This document shows, in pieces, positions 1-9,012 of a DNA stretch of 28,189 nt (positions are counted from its first letter, which is position 1; every line of letters begins with the position of its first letter). Made by a program: the position numbers and the translations under genes. The stretch comes from Chara braunii (taxonomy: Eukaryota; Streptophyta; Charophyceae; Charales; Characeae). Location: contig BFEA01000352.1 of NCBI GenBank assembly GCA_003427395.1, positions 1,000,873 to 1,029,061 of the forward strand, read 5' to 3'. The notes beneath the pieces are model-generated. The model was not told the DNA's origin and did no database searches. It saw only the letters and a list, made by a program, of their open reading frames with translations.

Positions 1-705
1 TTAGACTTGCAGCACTAGTCCTACAACAGATATGCAGAAAAACACAGACTTGCTGAAACAAAGATTTCAGAAAACGCAGTCATTGCAGATTTACACATCT
101 GCAGGTTTTGCAGATTTTTGCAGATTTTGCCGTTTTGCCTAAGGAAGGAAGAACCGAAAAACACAAGCATGCATTTCCTAACCCAAATAATGTAGAAATC
201 AGTCCTAATTTGGTGGGCTCTGTCTGTACCCTACGGGAGACACCCATAAAATTTGGAGTGATTTTGTTACTGTTTGCCCTTACTTGCCCGTTTTCGGGCG
301 CTGTCCGGGTCTCCAGGCGAACAGTTCGGTAAAGTCCATTTCCCGTTTTTGCAGGAAATTGGACTCGGATGGCCTGAAGGTTTTGCAGGCCATCTATCTA
401 TGCCTATGATATGGGGTCTGTGAAGTCACAACCCCCGTATCCTTGTTTTGACGGTCTTGGTTGTCGGTGGCCCTGTGCCGTACCGGTGACTTGGCCTTTT
501 TCGGACCATCCTTTGCTCCGGGGGACCAGCTAGTGTTCTCAGCAGCAGCAGCAACCTGGTTTGGTCAGGCATCGAACAACAACAGGCCCTTTCTTACTAG
601 CAGCAGCAGCAGTCGGTAGCCGCCGCAGCAGTAGTATCAATCCCCTACCTACCTTTCGTTACCACGTTCGATTAGAGCAGGGCGGTCTTGCTAGGCCACG
701 TATGT
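1..705. other. Unassigned leading sequence, CAG-rich
   Basis: I see no gene. The longest open frame (108-332, 74 codons) has no recognisable motif and begins in short direct repeats of TTTGCAGA. Runs of CAG occur around 541-556 and 600-640. Two clean inverted repeats are visible: TGCAGAT at 84-90 with ATCTGCA at 97-103, and a 9-bp stem at 368-376 with 386-394 around a 9-nt loop. The region ends where the 91-bp tandem array starts. Confidence 0.5.
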
Positions 706-2146
706 GTCAAGTTGATTAACTAGGGAAAAATCGGACTATCACCAAGTGCAAGGAATGAACAAAGCATGAACAGTACAAGGGAAACACACCTGCATCTCAC
801 AATTGAAACGCTAGGAAGGAATCAGGCTATCACAAAGTGCAAGAAACGAACAAAACATGAGTGTGACAAGGGAAAACACATGCTCCTCACAAGTTGCACA
901 GTTAGGGAAGAATCGGACTATCACCAAGTGGAAGGAATGGACAAAGCATGAGCGTGACAAGGGAAAACACATGCATTTCACAAGTTGAACAGCTAGGGAA
1001 GAATCGGACTATCACCAAGTGCAAGGAATGGACAAAGCATGAGTATGGCAAGAGAAAACACAGGCATATCACAAGTTGAACAGCTAGGGAAGAATCGGGC
1101 TATCACCAAGCGCAAGGAACGAACAAAGCTTGGGTGTGACAAGGGAAAACTCATGCATTTCACAAGTTGAACAGCTGGGGAGGAATCGGACTATCACCAA
1201 GTGCAAGGAATGAACAAAGCATGAGTGTAACAAGGGAAAACACATGCTCCACACAAGTTCAACAACTAGGGAAGAATCGGACTATCACCAAGTGCAAGGA
1301 ATGGACAAAGCATGAGTATGACAAGAGAAAACACAGACATATCACAAGTTGAAATGCTAGGGAAGAATCGGGCTATCACCAAGTGCAAGGAATGGACAAA
1401 GCATGAGTAAAGCACGAGTGTGACCTGGGAAAACACATGCATTTGACAAGTTGAACAACCAAGGACGAATCGAACTATCACCAAGTGCATGAAACAGACA
1501 AAGCAAGAGTGTGACTAGTGAGATCACATGCATAAGACTAGGGGAACAACCAAGGACGAATCAGACTATCACCAAGTGCATGAAACGGACAAAGCAAGAG
1601 TGTGATAAGGGAAAACTCATGCTCCACACAAGTTGAACAACTAGGGAAGAATCGGACTATCACCAAGTCCAAGGAATGGACAAAGCATGGTTGTGACAAG
1701 GGAAAACTCATGCATTTCACAAGTTGAACAGCTAGGAAGGAATCGGACTATCACCAAGTGCAAGGAATGAACAAAGCATAAGTGTGACCAGGGAAAGCAT
1801 ATGCATTTCACAAGTTGAACAGCCAAGGACGAGTCAGACTATCACCAAGTGCATGAAATAGACAAAGCAAGAGTGTGGCTAGCGAGATCACATGCATAAG
1901 ACTAGTGGAACAACCAAGGATGAATCGGATTATCACCAAGTGCATGAAATGAACAAAGCAAGAGTGTGATCAGTGAGAACACATGCAAATGACTACTTAA
2001 ACATCCAAGGGTGAATCGGACCATCACCAAGTGCATGAAATGTACAAGGCAAGAGTGTGACTATTGACAACACATGCATATGACTAGTTGAACACCCAAG
2101 GATGAATCAGACCATCACCAAGTGCAAAAATTGACAAGGCACGAGT
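706..2146. repeat. Tandem array of 91-bp units, about 15.5 copies
   Basis: The core ATCACCAAGTGC recurs at 738, 829, 920, 1011, 1102, 1193, 1284, 1375, 1477, 1568, 1659, 1750, 1841, 1932, 2023 and 2114. Spacing is exactly 91 bp except for one step of 102 bp (1375 to 1477). Units differ by scattered substitutions but almost no indels. Each unit carries the core, then GCAAGGAATGGACAAAGCA, then GGGAAAACACATGC, then ACAAGTTGAACAG. 91 is not a multiple of 3, so the frame shifts every unit, which argues against coding; the 60-75 codon open frames here are by-products. It looks like satellite or minisatellite DNA. There is no alternation of conserved repeat and unique spacer, so it is not a CRISPR array. 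Confidence 0.95.
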
Positions 2147-2646
2147 GAAAGATCATCCAAAACACTAGCATGAGCACAAACCGAAATTGCGATTTACCAC
2201 CAAGTGAAGAAATGGAGAGAAAGTGAAGGGAAAGTATGTGAAACTCACTCTTATGCATGAAATCACAAAATGGAAAGTGGCGATTTACATGGGAGTGAAG
2301 GAATGGACAAAACAAAAGCGAAAGATCATCCAAAACACTAGAATGAGCACAAACCAAAGTTGCGATTTACTAACAAGTGAAAACATGGAGAGAAAGTGAA
2401 TGGAGAGTGAATGAAACTCACTCTCATGCATGAAATCACAAAATGGAAAGTGGCAATTTACATGAGAGTGAAGGAATGAACAAAACAAGAGTGAAAGATC
2501 ATCCAAAACACTAGAATGAGCACAAACCAAAGTTGCAATTTACTACCAAGTGAAGAAATTGACAAAACAAGACGAGAGAGTGAGTCTAACTCACTCTCAA
2601 GCATGTATACCCAAAGTTGGAAGTAGCGTTTTACTATGGAGTGAAG
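2147..2646. repeat. 173-bp higher-order tandem repeat (82 + 91 bp subunits), about 2.9 copies
   Basis: The block GAAAGATCATCCAAAACACTA starts at 2147, 2320 and 2493, a period of 173 bp. Inside each copy are two diverged subunits related to the preceding 91-bp unit. Each has a CGATTTAC...AAGTGAAG core where the upstream array has GACTATCACCAAGTGCAAG. Core spacing alternates 82 and 91 bp (2116 to 2198, then 2281, then 2363). The third copy decays after about 2570. This continues the upstream satellite after a dimer became the unit of amplification. Confidence 0.85.
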
Positions 2647-2774
2647 ATTGAGCCCATGGGAAGACCATTACTAGTGAAAAAGCCTCCTACTACCTACTCT
2701 AAGCTTTGGAAAGTACCTATGGAGAGAGAGAAGATGACCAAGAAAAACAAAAGGGAATGTTGATGAGGGAACAT

Positions 2775-2912
2775 GGAGTAGGAGAAGAAGAAGGGGAGGA
2801 AGAAAGGGGAGAGGAAGAAGAAGAAGAAAAAGCTTGAAGAAGAAGACGAAAAAGAAGAAAAAGAAGAAGAAGAAGAGAAAGAAGAAAAAAAAGAACAAGA
2901 AGAAGAGGATTC
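2775..2912. repeat. Purine (GAA/GAAA/GGA)n tract
   Basis: About 140 bp of almost pure purine on the plus strand, mostly GAA and GAAAAA with a few GGA units. All six frames are open here only because of the biased composition (poly-Glu/Lys on plus, poly-Phe/Ser/Leu on minus). I do not call a gene. Such homopurine-homopyrimidine DNA can form triplexes; that is general knowledge and was not tested here. Confidence 0.9.
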
Positions 2913-3370
2913 TCCTTCTTTCCACTCACCTCTTCTAGTATCTTGCAGTTGAAGTACCAATCTTGATGATGCTTCTCCTTCACTTGGCTATGGCTCCCTT
3001 CTTCCTCGAGCCTTCACCATTCCCCTTCCTCAGTCCTCTCCTAACTATGGCAAGCTCCTATCGCCATGGCTATGGAATCCTTCCCTCTAGGAGGGCTAAT
3101 GAGACTCTCTCTCTAGCCTTTCTCTCTTCCTCACAGCCTGGGGGCTATGGCGGATCACCTTCTTAGATCACCCTCACCACCACCAACCTCTAAAGCTCCT
3201 CACATTAGTCCACAGTCTCCTCTAAGCTCCCAAATTGGCAGGGGTTCCCCTCTCCTTACTCCAAGCGAGAGATGTGCTCTTATAAGCCCACTTGGGCAGC
3301 ATGGGCACACCTCAAGCAAATGTGAATGTGGCAGTCTGCTCCCTCAGCTTATGTAGGCTGAAACCGGAGT
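2913..3370. other. CT-rich unassigned DNA with GCTATGGC motifs
   Basis: No recognisable gene. The motif GGCTATGG appears at about 2984, 3068 and 3142 in a CT-rich context. The same motif recurs in the leader and LTR of element A (about 13979, 14048, 14318, 14682), so this stretch may be a diverged relic of a related leader. Short open frames (2963-3166, 3147-3356) are Ser/Pro-rich with no family signal. Confidence 0.4.
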
Positions 3371-3574
3371 ACTGGTCAACCTATGAGCCTCCCCATATGC
3401 CTCCAAGTGAAACGAGGTATCCCCAAGGCAAAAACCCACCACTAGGCCCCTCCGGGGGTACCTGCGCCTTATACTGGTCAGCCCATGAGCCTCCCTATGT
3501 GCCTCCAAGTGAACCGAGGTATCCCCAAGGCAAAAACCCACCACTAGGCCCCTTCGGGGGTACCTGGGCCTTAT
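3371..3574. repeat. Two tandem 102-bp copies (34-codon period)
   Basis: ACTGGTCA starts at 3371 and 3473, and GAGCCTCC at 3385 and 3487, giving a 102-bp period with about 90% identity by eye. Because 102 is a multiple of 3, a plus-strand open frame of 150 codons (3292-3744) reads through as two 34-residue proline-rich repeats containing YPQGKNPPLGP. I do not recognise the protein and favour a chance open frame over a gene. The flanks are noncoding in character. Confidence 0.75.
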
Positions 3575-4934
3575 TTTGGCCAAGTACATGTAGTCCGAGT
3601 GGTTGGTACCAACTCGGATTGCCTCTTGGCCTCCTTCAGCATCCTTTTCCTTTTTCAAATGTTGCCCCCTTGAGTCCAAATGCCCAAGGGGCAGCCCCAC
3701 TTGAGAGAAAAAGGCTTAGTGTGCCTTTTTCTCGATTTTTTTAGATTCTACCCCATTTTGAGTAGGCCAAGGTATTTCCCCATGCCTCGGTGCAATCCCA
3801 GTCTTGGATCTTGCTGAGATCCAAGGCCGACATAATTCCTAGCTACCCCGAAGTGGTCCTTGCTTCAATTTTGTGCCCCTATGTTCAATTTTTCAGTTCT
3901 TGGTGCATCCGACCTCCTTTTACGGCCAAATACGCAGTTTTCGTCTTTTTTCTTTTCTTGTTTCTTCCCATTTTGGGTTGCCAACTCATTCCGGAGTTGG
4001 CCGTTTGAGTTGGCCTAATAAAAAACGGCCATATTGCCTCCTCCATGGATCTAAATCCCACATCCATAGCCCAAGAAAAAAAAACACTCATTTTTCTTTT
4101 GCATTTTCTCTCAATTTTTCCTTTTTTAATTCAAATTTTGCGGAGATATTGCCCCAAGGGCCATATCTCTGCAATCCGGATTGCCCTCCACTAAATCTGG
4201 AGGGATGACGTCACAGTAGGGACCTGTCAGTCCCTAATGTGCCAGTTCCAATAAGCCGACACATTCTCCTCCACTCTTTTCTCCCCCTTTGCCTCATCCT
4301 TCCTCCATTTTCTCTATTTTTTTTTTCTTTTATTTTATTTCTGATGTGACAAGTGTCAAGTGGCTGTTGAGTCTTTTTCTAGGCCATGGATCCTCATCTA
4401 TGGCAAGATTCGAACTTAGTAGTTGGCCGTTATATCTCGGATTACAATAAAAATGCCCCCATGTTCATGGGGGGGTCCATTTTGTCTCCATTAGTCTCTA
4501 TTTTGAGCCCCCTTTGTTCCGATTTTCTTTTGACAACCTTTTTTTTGTGTTGAGCCCCTTGGGGCTTTATTTTCTCATGCCTAGCTAATCCGAGATATCT
4601 CGAACTGTTGGGCAACCCTTCCATCACCATTATTTTGCTTTCTTTTCTCTCACGGCTTTCCCACTTGATCCCACTAGGGCTTGTGCTAGTGGTGCTAATA
4701 TATTCCACCGTCTAGATCTTGATTTTTGCTTTCTTTTCTCTCACGGCTCTCCCACTTGTCCCTGTCAGTTCCATTATCCCCTCCTCAAGTGCCTTACGTG
4801 CGTCGATTATTCTCGATCGCGAGATCCTCATCTTACTGTTGCCGTTTACCGTCTCTATTTGCCTCATGCCGAAGTCACACTTTTCTAGCCTTTTAACTTG
4901 TTCTGGCTCATTTCCTATTGGCCTAGGCATCCTT

Positions 4935-5290
4935 ATGCAGTCCGTTATTTTTGGGGCTGCAACTGTGGTCTTTTCCCTAGTCCCACAGCCCCACAACTTG
5001 TCCCAAATTGAAAGAAAATGAAGCACGCAATTTTCAAGTGCATCCAGGCTCAATATTGGCTTCGGATGCACCAAAACATGTGTTTTCCCTTCCCCATGCA
5101 GTCCGTTGTAACTCAGACTGCAGTAGGGGTCAATTTCCTAGCCCCATTGCCCCACAACTAGCCCCAAACTGAAGGAAAAATAAACGGCCAACTTCCAAGT
5201 GCATCCGGACTCAATATTGGCCCCGGATGTATCTAAAACACGTGTTTCTCTTCCCCTATGCAATCCATTGTATCTCGGTTGCATGGGGCT
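4935..5290. repeat. 161-bp tandem repeat, about 2.2 copies
   Basis: ATGCARTCC starts at 4935, 5096 and 5258, and CCACAACT at 4991 and 5152. Units contain AAGTGCATCC, CAATATTGG, CGGATG and CATGTGTTT in order. Each unit boundary carries a hairpin of the palindrome family (for example 5097-5103 with 5116-5122). The third unit is cut short after the hairpin at 5258-5284, whose arms extend to CCCC and GGGG. Confidence 0.8.
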
Positions 5291-5420
5291 TTGATTTTTT
5301 TTTATTTTCTCTGCAAAATCAAGAGAAAATCAAGGTCCTTTGCAACCGCCATATTCCTAAATATATCTGGTCACGGACGTATCTCCCCAAGTGACCATTT
5401 TTTACCGTTAAGGCTTTTTT

Positions 5421-5495
5421 CTCTTTTATTTTCTTCTCTTTTGTTTTCTTCTCTTTTATTTTCTTCTCTTTTATTTTCTTCTCTTTTATTTTCTT
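5421..5495. repeat. 15-bp minisatellite, 5 copies
   Basis: Five head-to-tail copies of CTCTTTTATTTTCTT start at 5421, 5436, 5451, 5466 and 5481, with one A-to-G change in copy 2. Because the period is 15, it reads as a five-residue FSSLL repeat in one frame. That frame is a consequence of the repeat, not evidence for a gene. Confidence 0.95.
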
Positions 5496-6717
5496 TTTCC
5501 TCCCTTTTTGGACAGCAGGGACATGTCAGTCCCTACTTGAGGCAGTCCCTACTGACGGCCAACTCACTCACTCCCTCTCACTCCTTTTGTCTTATTCTTT
5601 CACCTTTTTCTCTTCTTTTTCTTTCTTTTTTTAGCATGTCAAATATAAAGTAGTTGTTAAGGCATTTTCTAGGCCCTTCCTCTTAATTTTGGCCCTCCTT
5701 ATGCCCATGGTGTAGTCCGTTATGTCTCGGACTGCAGTTGTGGCTCCCTCATGCCCATGGGAATCTTCTTTTACCTCTATTTCTCTCACACAGTGGCCCC
5801 TCGTACTACGATTTTCTCCCGGAGGCCTATTTTTCACATGGAGTCTCTTTTGACTCCATTTTCTTGAGGGAGGCTGATCCGAGATTTTTCGGATTGCTCC
5901 CATGCCTCCTCCTTCATGTTTCTTTACTTTGTCTTTTCCTTTTGGTCTTCCCGTTTGCTCCCACTAGTGCTTGCACAAGTGGTGCCACAATTCTTGGCCG
6001 TCAAGATCTCGATCTTGACGGTGCATCTTGCTTTAATTATTTTTCCCTCATGCCGCTCCGCAGTTCTTCTTGAGACCTTCTCATGTCCCCGCCACTTGTC
6101 TTGTGCTAGTCCTCGGTAATTGTCCCGCCTGGTGGTCCCGGTCCTATTGGCGGTCCCGCCGGTACTTGTCCCGCCAATGGTCCCTTCGATATTTTATCCC
6201 GGATACCATTATTTTTACTTAGCCCCACGTGGTCCCTGATAATTTTCCTCATGGTGTACCGGTTTCTTTTGACGTCTACCGCCCTATGGTGGCCCCCTTT
6301 CTCTGTCTTTTCTCGAGCTTTGTGCGTGCCGGTCTCTCGGGCCGCAAGGCCTCCAATCCGTGGTTTTCGTTAATTGTCGTTGGTGGCCCCCATGGCTATC
6401 CACCTTTCGGCTTTACTATTCTCTTGTCATCTGAAGCGCCCCGCTTGCTTTGTTCATGGCCCTTCGGATCCTTGCCATGCCGCCCCACGCTATGCCCATA
6501 TGCGCCCACGTCCTGTCACTCGCTTGCCATTGTCGGGTCCTTCACTCTGCGGTACTAAGGCCAGGGCATCATTCCTCCTGGCGGTCCCGTCCTAGTCCTT
6601 TGTTTTTTTTCTCTCTTTTGTCTCCTTTCTCCAAATTTCTCTGTTGTGCACAACTTGGCTATATACCGGCTCTCAAATGTCGGGACGTTATTCGGGATCC
6701 ACAGGTCCCGACAACAA

Positions 6718-7231
6718 CTCACAGTCTGTATCCATGAATAACTATATACTTGAGTTAGTCGCTGGTCTGCTCCTTTCCTTCGGGCCTAGGATGCACACAG
6801 TCCCACATGGTACTTGCTGACTGGACAAGGTGCGACTGAGACTGGTAATGCTGACTAGACCTGGTAAGTCTACCCACTTGCCCACTTGCCCACTTGCCTA
6901 CAGACTGCTTCTAAGTCTCGAGAAGGGGCAGTCCTCGAAGAGTCTAGACCTTCCTACTTGCCTTTTCAGTACTGTAGTAGCTACGACTAGGTTGACCCTT
7001 CCGACCTACAACAACTACGACCAGACATAGGCTACGACTCCCACCCTACAAGTAAGCAACTCAAATCCACTCAACCCTTGTATCTACAACGACCTTAAAA
7101 AAGCAACTCTAGGGTCAGGTCACGGGTCCAAACATTGATAGGGCAAAATGTACTGTACACGGGTTCAGGGCAGGTCTAGGGATCGACACCTGGGATCTGC
7201 ATCTGCTCCTGCAAAGGTGAAAACCGTTTCA
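6718..7231 (-). repeat. Truncated 3' LTR of element A
   Basis: Aligns along its length with 14813-15335. On the minus strand it starts TGAAACGGTTTTCACC at 7231 and runs to CAGACTGTGAG at 6718. The remaining 427 bp of the right-hand LTR (its R/U5 end) is absent. Internal differences include one extra CACTTGCC unit near 6886-6900 and loss of about 15 bp around the TATA region. The break lies 6 bp from the inverted repeat at 6679-6712. Confidence 0.85.
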
Positions 7232-7404
7232 CTCCCGCCGTCCTAAATTCGAGGTCCTCCGAGAATACTTCAGTCCAAGACAGGACCTTTACCTTTCTTC
7301 TCTCTCTCATAGGCTCGGACTATATCATGAGCAGTCTCTAGAAGTTCTATTCAGGTAAACCAGCGGTCGTCTTCTGATTCTTGATAGGTAAATCTAACTT
7401 TGTA

Positions 7405-8001
7405 CTATTTCGGTGGACGACTTCTACCTCCTGTTCTGAATACATCTTCACCTAAAATGTGATCAATGTCGTATCTTTCGTCCATATCCGGAGGGATCAT
7501 AGATCTCCGTGATGGGAACTGTTGACTCCTAGTACAGGGCAACAACTTTGACGCATGAAAAACTAGGTACGTGTGGAGGTGTGCTGGAATGTCTATTGTG
7601 TAGGACGATCCGTCATATTCGCCCTTGACTTCTTGGACTGGCCACGGTCCTCTATAAGCAGGTAACCAATTTTGTGAGATGTTCTCCTCAGGAGCATATT
7701 CTCTAGATTTGACCCAGACTAGATCGCCTACTTGGAACTGCGATGGGCGACGGTGTTTGTTGGCTTGTTCTATCATCCTGTGTCGGGCCTTCCTGATGTT
7801 CTTTATTACGGTAGCAATGTCTTTCTCGTGCTGCAGCGCAAACTCCCTAGTACCGTGCGGTAGCCTCTGGATCTGATCCCGGTTCAATCCCTCAAACGGT
7901 CTACGCGGTCTAACTGACTTATGCAGTTCATTGGGAGTGCGATGGGTTGCTAAGTGCATGTTGTTGTTATATGCGCTGGCTACCTTTGGGGAGCATCTCA
8001 T
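7405..8001 (-). pseudogene. Element A integrase, C-terminal part
   Basis: Integrase catalyses insertion of the cDNA into host DNA in the nucleus. This open stretch carries the segment after the catalytic core: the ASAYNNNMHLATHRTPNELH helix region, a basic linker (IRKARHRMIEQANKHRRPS), and the SH3-like FQVGDLVWVKS...LPAYRGPWPVQEV motif typical of Ty3/gypsy integrases. It ends with HASKLLPCTRS and an acidic IDHILGEDVFRTGGRSRPPK tail resembling the start of a chromodomain. A stop at 7405-7407 interrupts the frame, but similar coding (YKVRFTYQE) continues downstream. The same region exists in A2 at 18720-19345. Confidence 0.85.
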
Positions 8002-8366
8002 CCCAGTTGACTTGATCGGGTCTAGTGTACATTCTAAAAAATAGTCGCATGAACTTGTTCATTTGTTCGGTCTGACCGCTAGACTCTGGATGGTGGCCAA
8101 ATGACATCAACAACTTAGAGCCATGGACTCTCATCAGCTCCTCCTAGTTCTGACTAGTGAATCTGGTGTCTCAGTCACTAACTATGGACAGAGGTAGACC
8201 ATAATCATTGACCCAATGATCGAAGAACTTCTCTATTACTAAATTTGTGCGTGCCTCTAAAGGCAAGGGAACAAAAACTACATACTAAACCTATCAACTA
8301 TAACCATGACTTGGCTCTATATGCCTACTCTTGACCCCAGCGTCCATGCAATTGATGAACACAAAA
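8002..8366 (-). pseudogene. Element A integrase catalytic core, heavily mutated
   Basis: Read on the minus strand in shifting frames it shows the DDE core in order: MDAGVKSRH (first Asp), YGLPLSIVSD followed by TRF (second Asp), and SGQTEQMNK (catalytic Glu). At least five in-frame stops and several indels break it. The matching core in A2 (about 18350-18680) is better preserved and supports the alignment. It lies between the duplicated zinc-finger segment and the C-terminal part. Confidence 0.8.
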
Positions 8367-8904
8367 TCTTTGGGTCCTGCGGGAACAGGCAAGGGTCTGA
8401 GAAGACCTAGAGGGGCTCACGTAGTAGTCTTGTTTCTCTTGCACACTTTACAACTGCGTACATACTCTATGCAGTCAGCCTTCATGCCCGGCCATGTATA
8501 CACACGAACGAGGTTGGCTAATATCTTTTGCCAACCAAAGTGTCCCTCTCTGTCGTGGCATTCCCCTAAGATCANACTTNGGATGTCCTCACTGTTGGGA
8601 ACACATAATCGGTCGGTTACGTTAGTCTTCTCGAATCTTTGGGTCCTGCGGGAACAGGCAAGGGTCTGAGAAGACCTAGAGGGGCTCACGTAGTGGTCTT
8701 GTTTCTCTTGCACACTTTACAACTGCGTACATACTCTTATGCAGTCAGCCTTCATTCCCGGCCATGTATACACACGAACGAGGTTGGCTAATATCTTTTG
8801 CCAACCAAAGTGTCCCTCTCTGTCATGGCATTCCCCTAAGATCAAACTTTGGATGTCCTCACTGTTGGGAACACATAATCGGTCGGTTACGTTAGTCTTC
8901 TCGA
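8367..8904 (-). repeat. 269-bp tandem duplication covering the integrase zinc finger
   Basis: Two head-to-tail copies, 8367-8635 and 8636-8904; TCTTTGGGTCCTGC begins at 8367 and 8636. Each encodes on the minus strand the integrase HHCC zinc-binding module: ECHDREGHFGWQK supplies the His pair and RSCKVCKRN the Cys pair, preceded by LCVPNSEDI. The copies differ at about five bases plus one inserted T in the second, and the first holds the two N bases (8575, 8580). In A2 the module is single (18100-18280), so the duplication is private to A or an assembly effect. Confidence 0.9.
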
Positions 8905-9012
8905 ATAACAACCCATTTGTAGTGCGATAATCTGGTTCGAACTCTGGGACTCCTTAACTTTCTTGAGGAGGTCGCTATAGATAGGGTCCTGCACATACGC
9001 CTCTTTGACTCT

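Larger units (their letters stand above)
3590..5896. repeat. Dispersed diverged palindrome family
   Basis: At least eight sites approximate a palindrome with half-sites RTCCGAGAT and ATCTCGGAY, often flanked by GC and GC. They lie near 3592-3622, 4171-4184, 4427-4443, 4587-4603, 4937-4960, 5098-5121, 5260-5282, 5713-5735 and 5876-5896. No two are identical, yet in most the two arms still pair with each other. The copies at 4935, 5096 and 5258 sit on the 161-bp tandem period; the others do not. Function unknown. Confidence 0.55.
4217..6030. repeat. Degenerate direct duplication, spacing about 1.29 kb
   Basis: Blocks recur in the same order about 1290-1300 bp apart. These include GGGAC(C/A)TGTCAGTCCCTA at 4219 and 5518, GTTGAG/GTTAAG...TTTTCTAGGCC at 4366 and 5656, GTTATRTCTCGG at 4429 and 5719, and CCACTAG(G/T)GCTTG at 4671 and 5961 followed by CCGTC(T/A)AGATCT. 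Identity between blocks is roughly 65-80% by eye, with many indels. Copy 1 spans about 4217-4780, copy 2 about 5515-6030. This points to an old segmental or nested duplication within the noncoding region. Confidence 0.6.
3575..6717. other. T-rich noncoding region rich in short inverted repeats
   Basis: Over 3 kb without a recognisable gene; open frames are short, hydrophobic and without domain signal. It is dominated by short perfect inverted repeats. Examples (stem 1 / stem 2): 3803-3810/3818-3825, 3980-3987/3994-4001, 3999-4006/4023-4030, 4456-4463/4466-4473, 4953-4959/4986-4992, 5838-5845/5852-5859, 5998-6008/6011-6021 (11 bp), 6146-6153/6171-6178, 6679-6686/6705-6712. There are also perfect palindromes at 4171-4184 and 4591-4602. 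Sub-repeats are listed separately. What the region derives from is unknown to me; a noncoding part of an old mobile element is possible. Confidence 0.6.

Noticed and set aside
706-2146. Possible CRISPR-like array
   Set aside because: The whole 91-bp unit is repeated with uniform drift. There is no split into conserved repeat and unique spacer and no cas gene.
1266-2530. Minus-strand open frames of 60-81 codons with similar sequences (HLVIVRF, CPFL)
   Set aside because: They are translations of the satellite. The period is not a multiple of 3, so no stable protein repeat exists.
2671-2983. Three overlapping minus-strand frames rich in Phe, Ser and Leu
   Set aside because: Produced by the purine tract; no start context and no domain.
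3292-3744. 150-codon proline-rich frame as a gene
   Set aside because: The only feature is the 102-bp duplication. An equally long minus-strand frame exists opposite, and there is no recognisable family or intron-exon evidence.
5258-5653. 131-codon plus frame with FSSLL repeats, membrane-protein-like
   Set aside because: It is the 15-bp minisatellite read in frame, and hydrophobicity follows from T-richness.
5998-6021. Perfect 11-bp hairpin as a terminator
   Set aside because: No following T run and eukaryotic context; kept only as part of the inverted-repeat excess.
8925-8945. GGTTCGAA-like tRNA T-loop word, also seen near 4408, 19632, 24535 and 27847
   Set aside because: No matching acceptor, D or anticodon arms around any of them.
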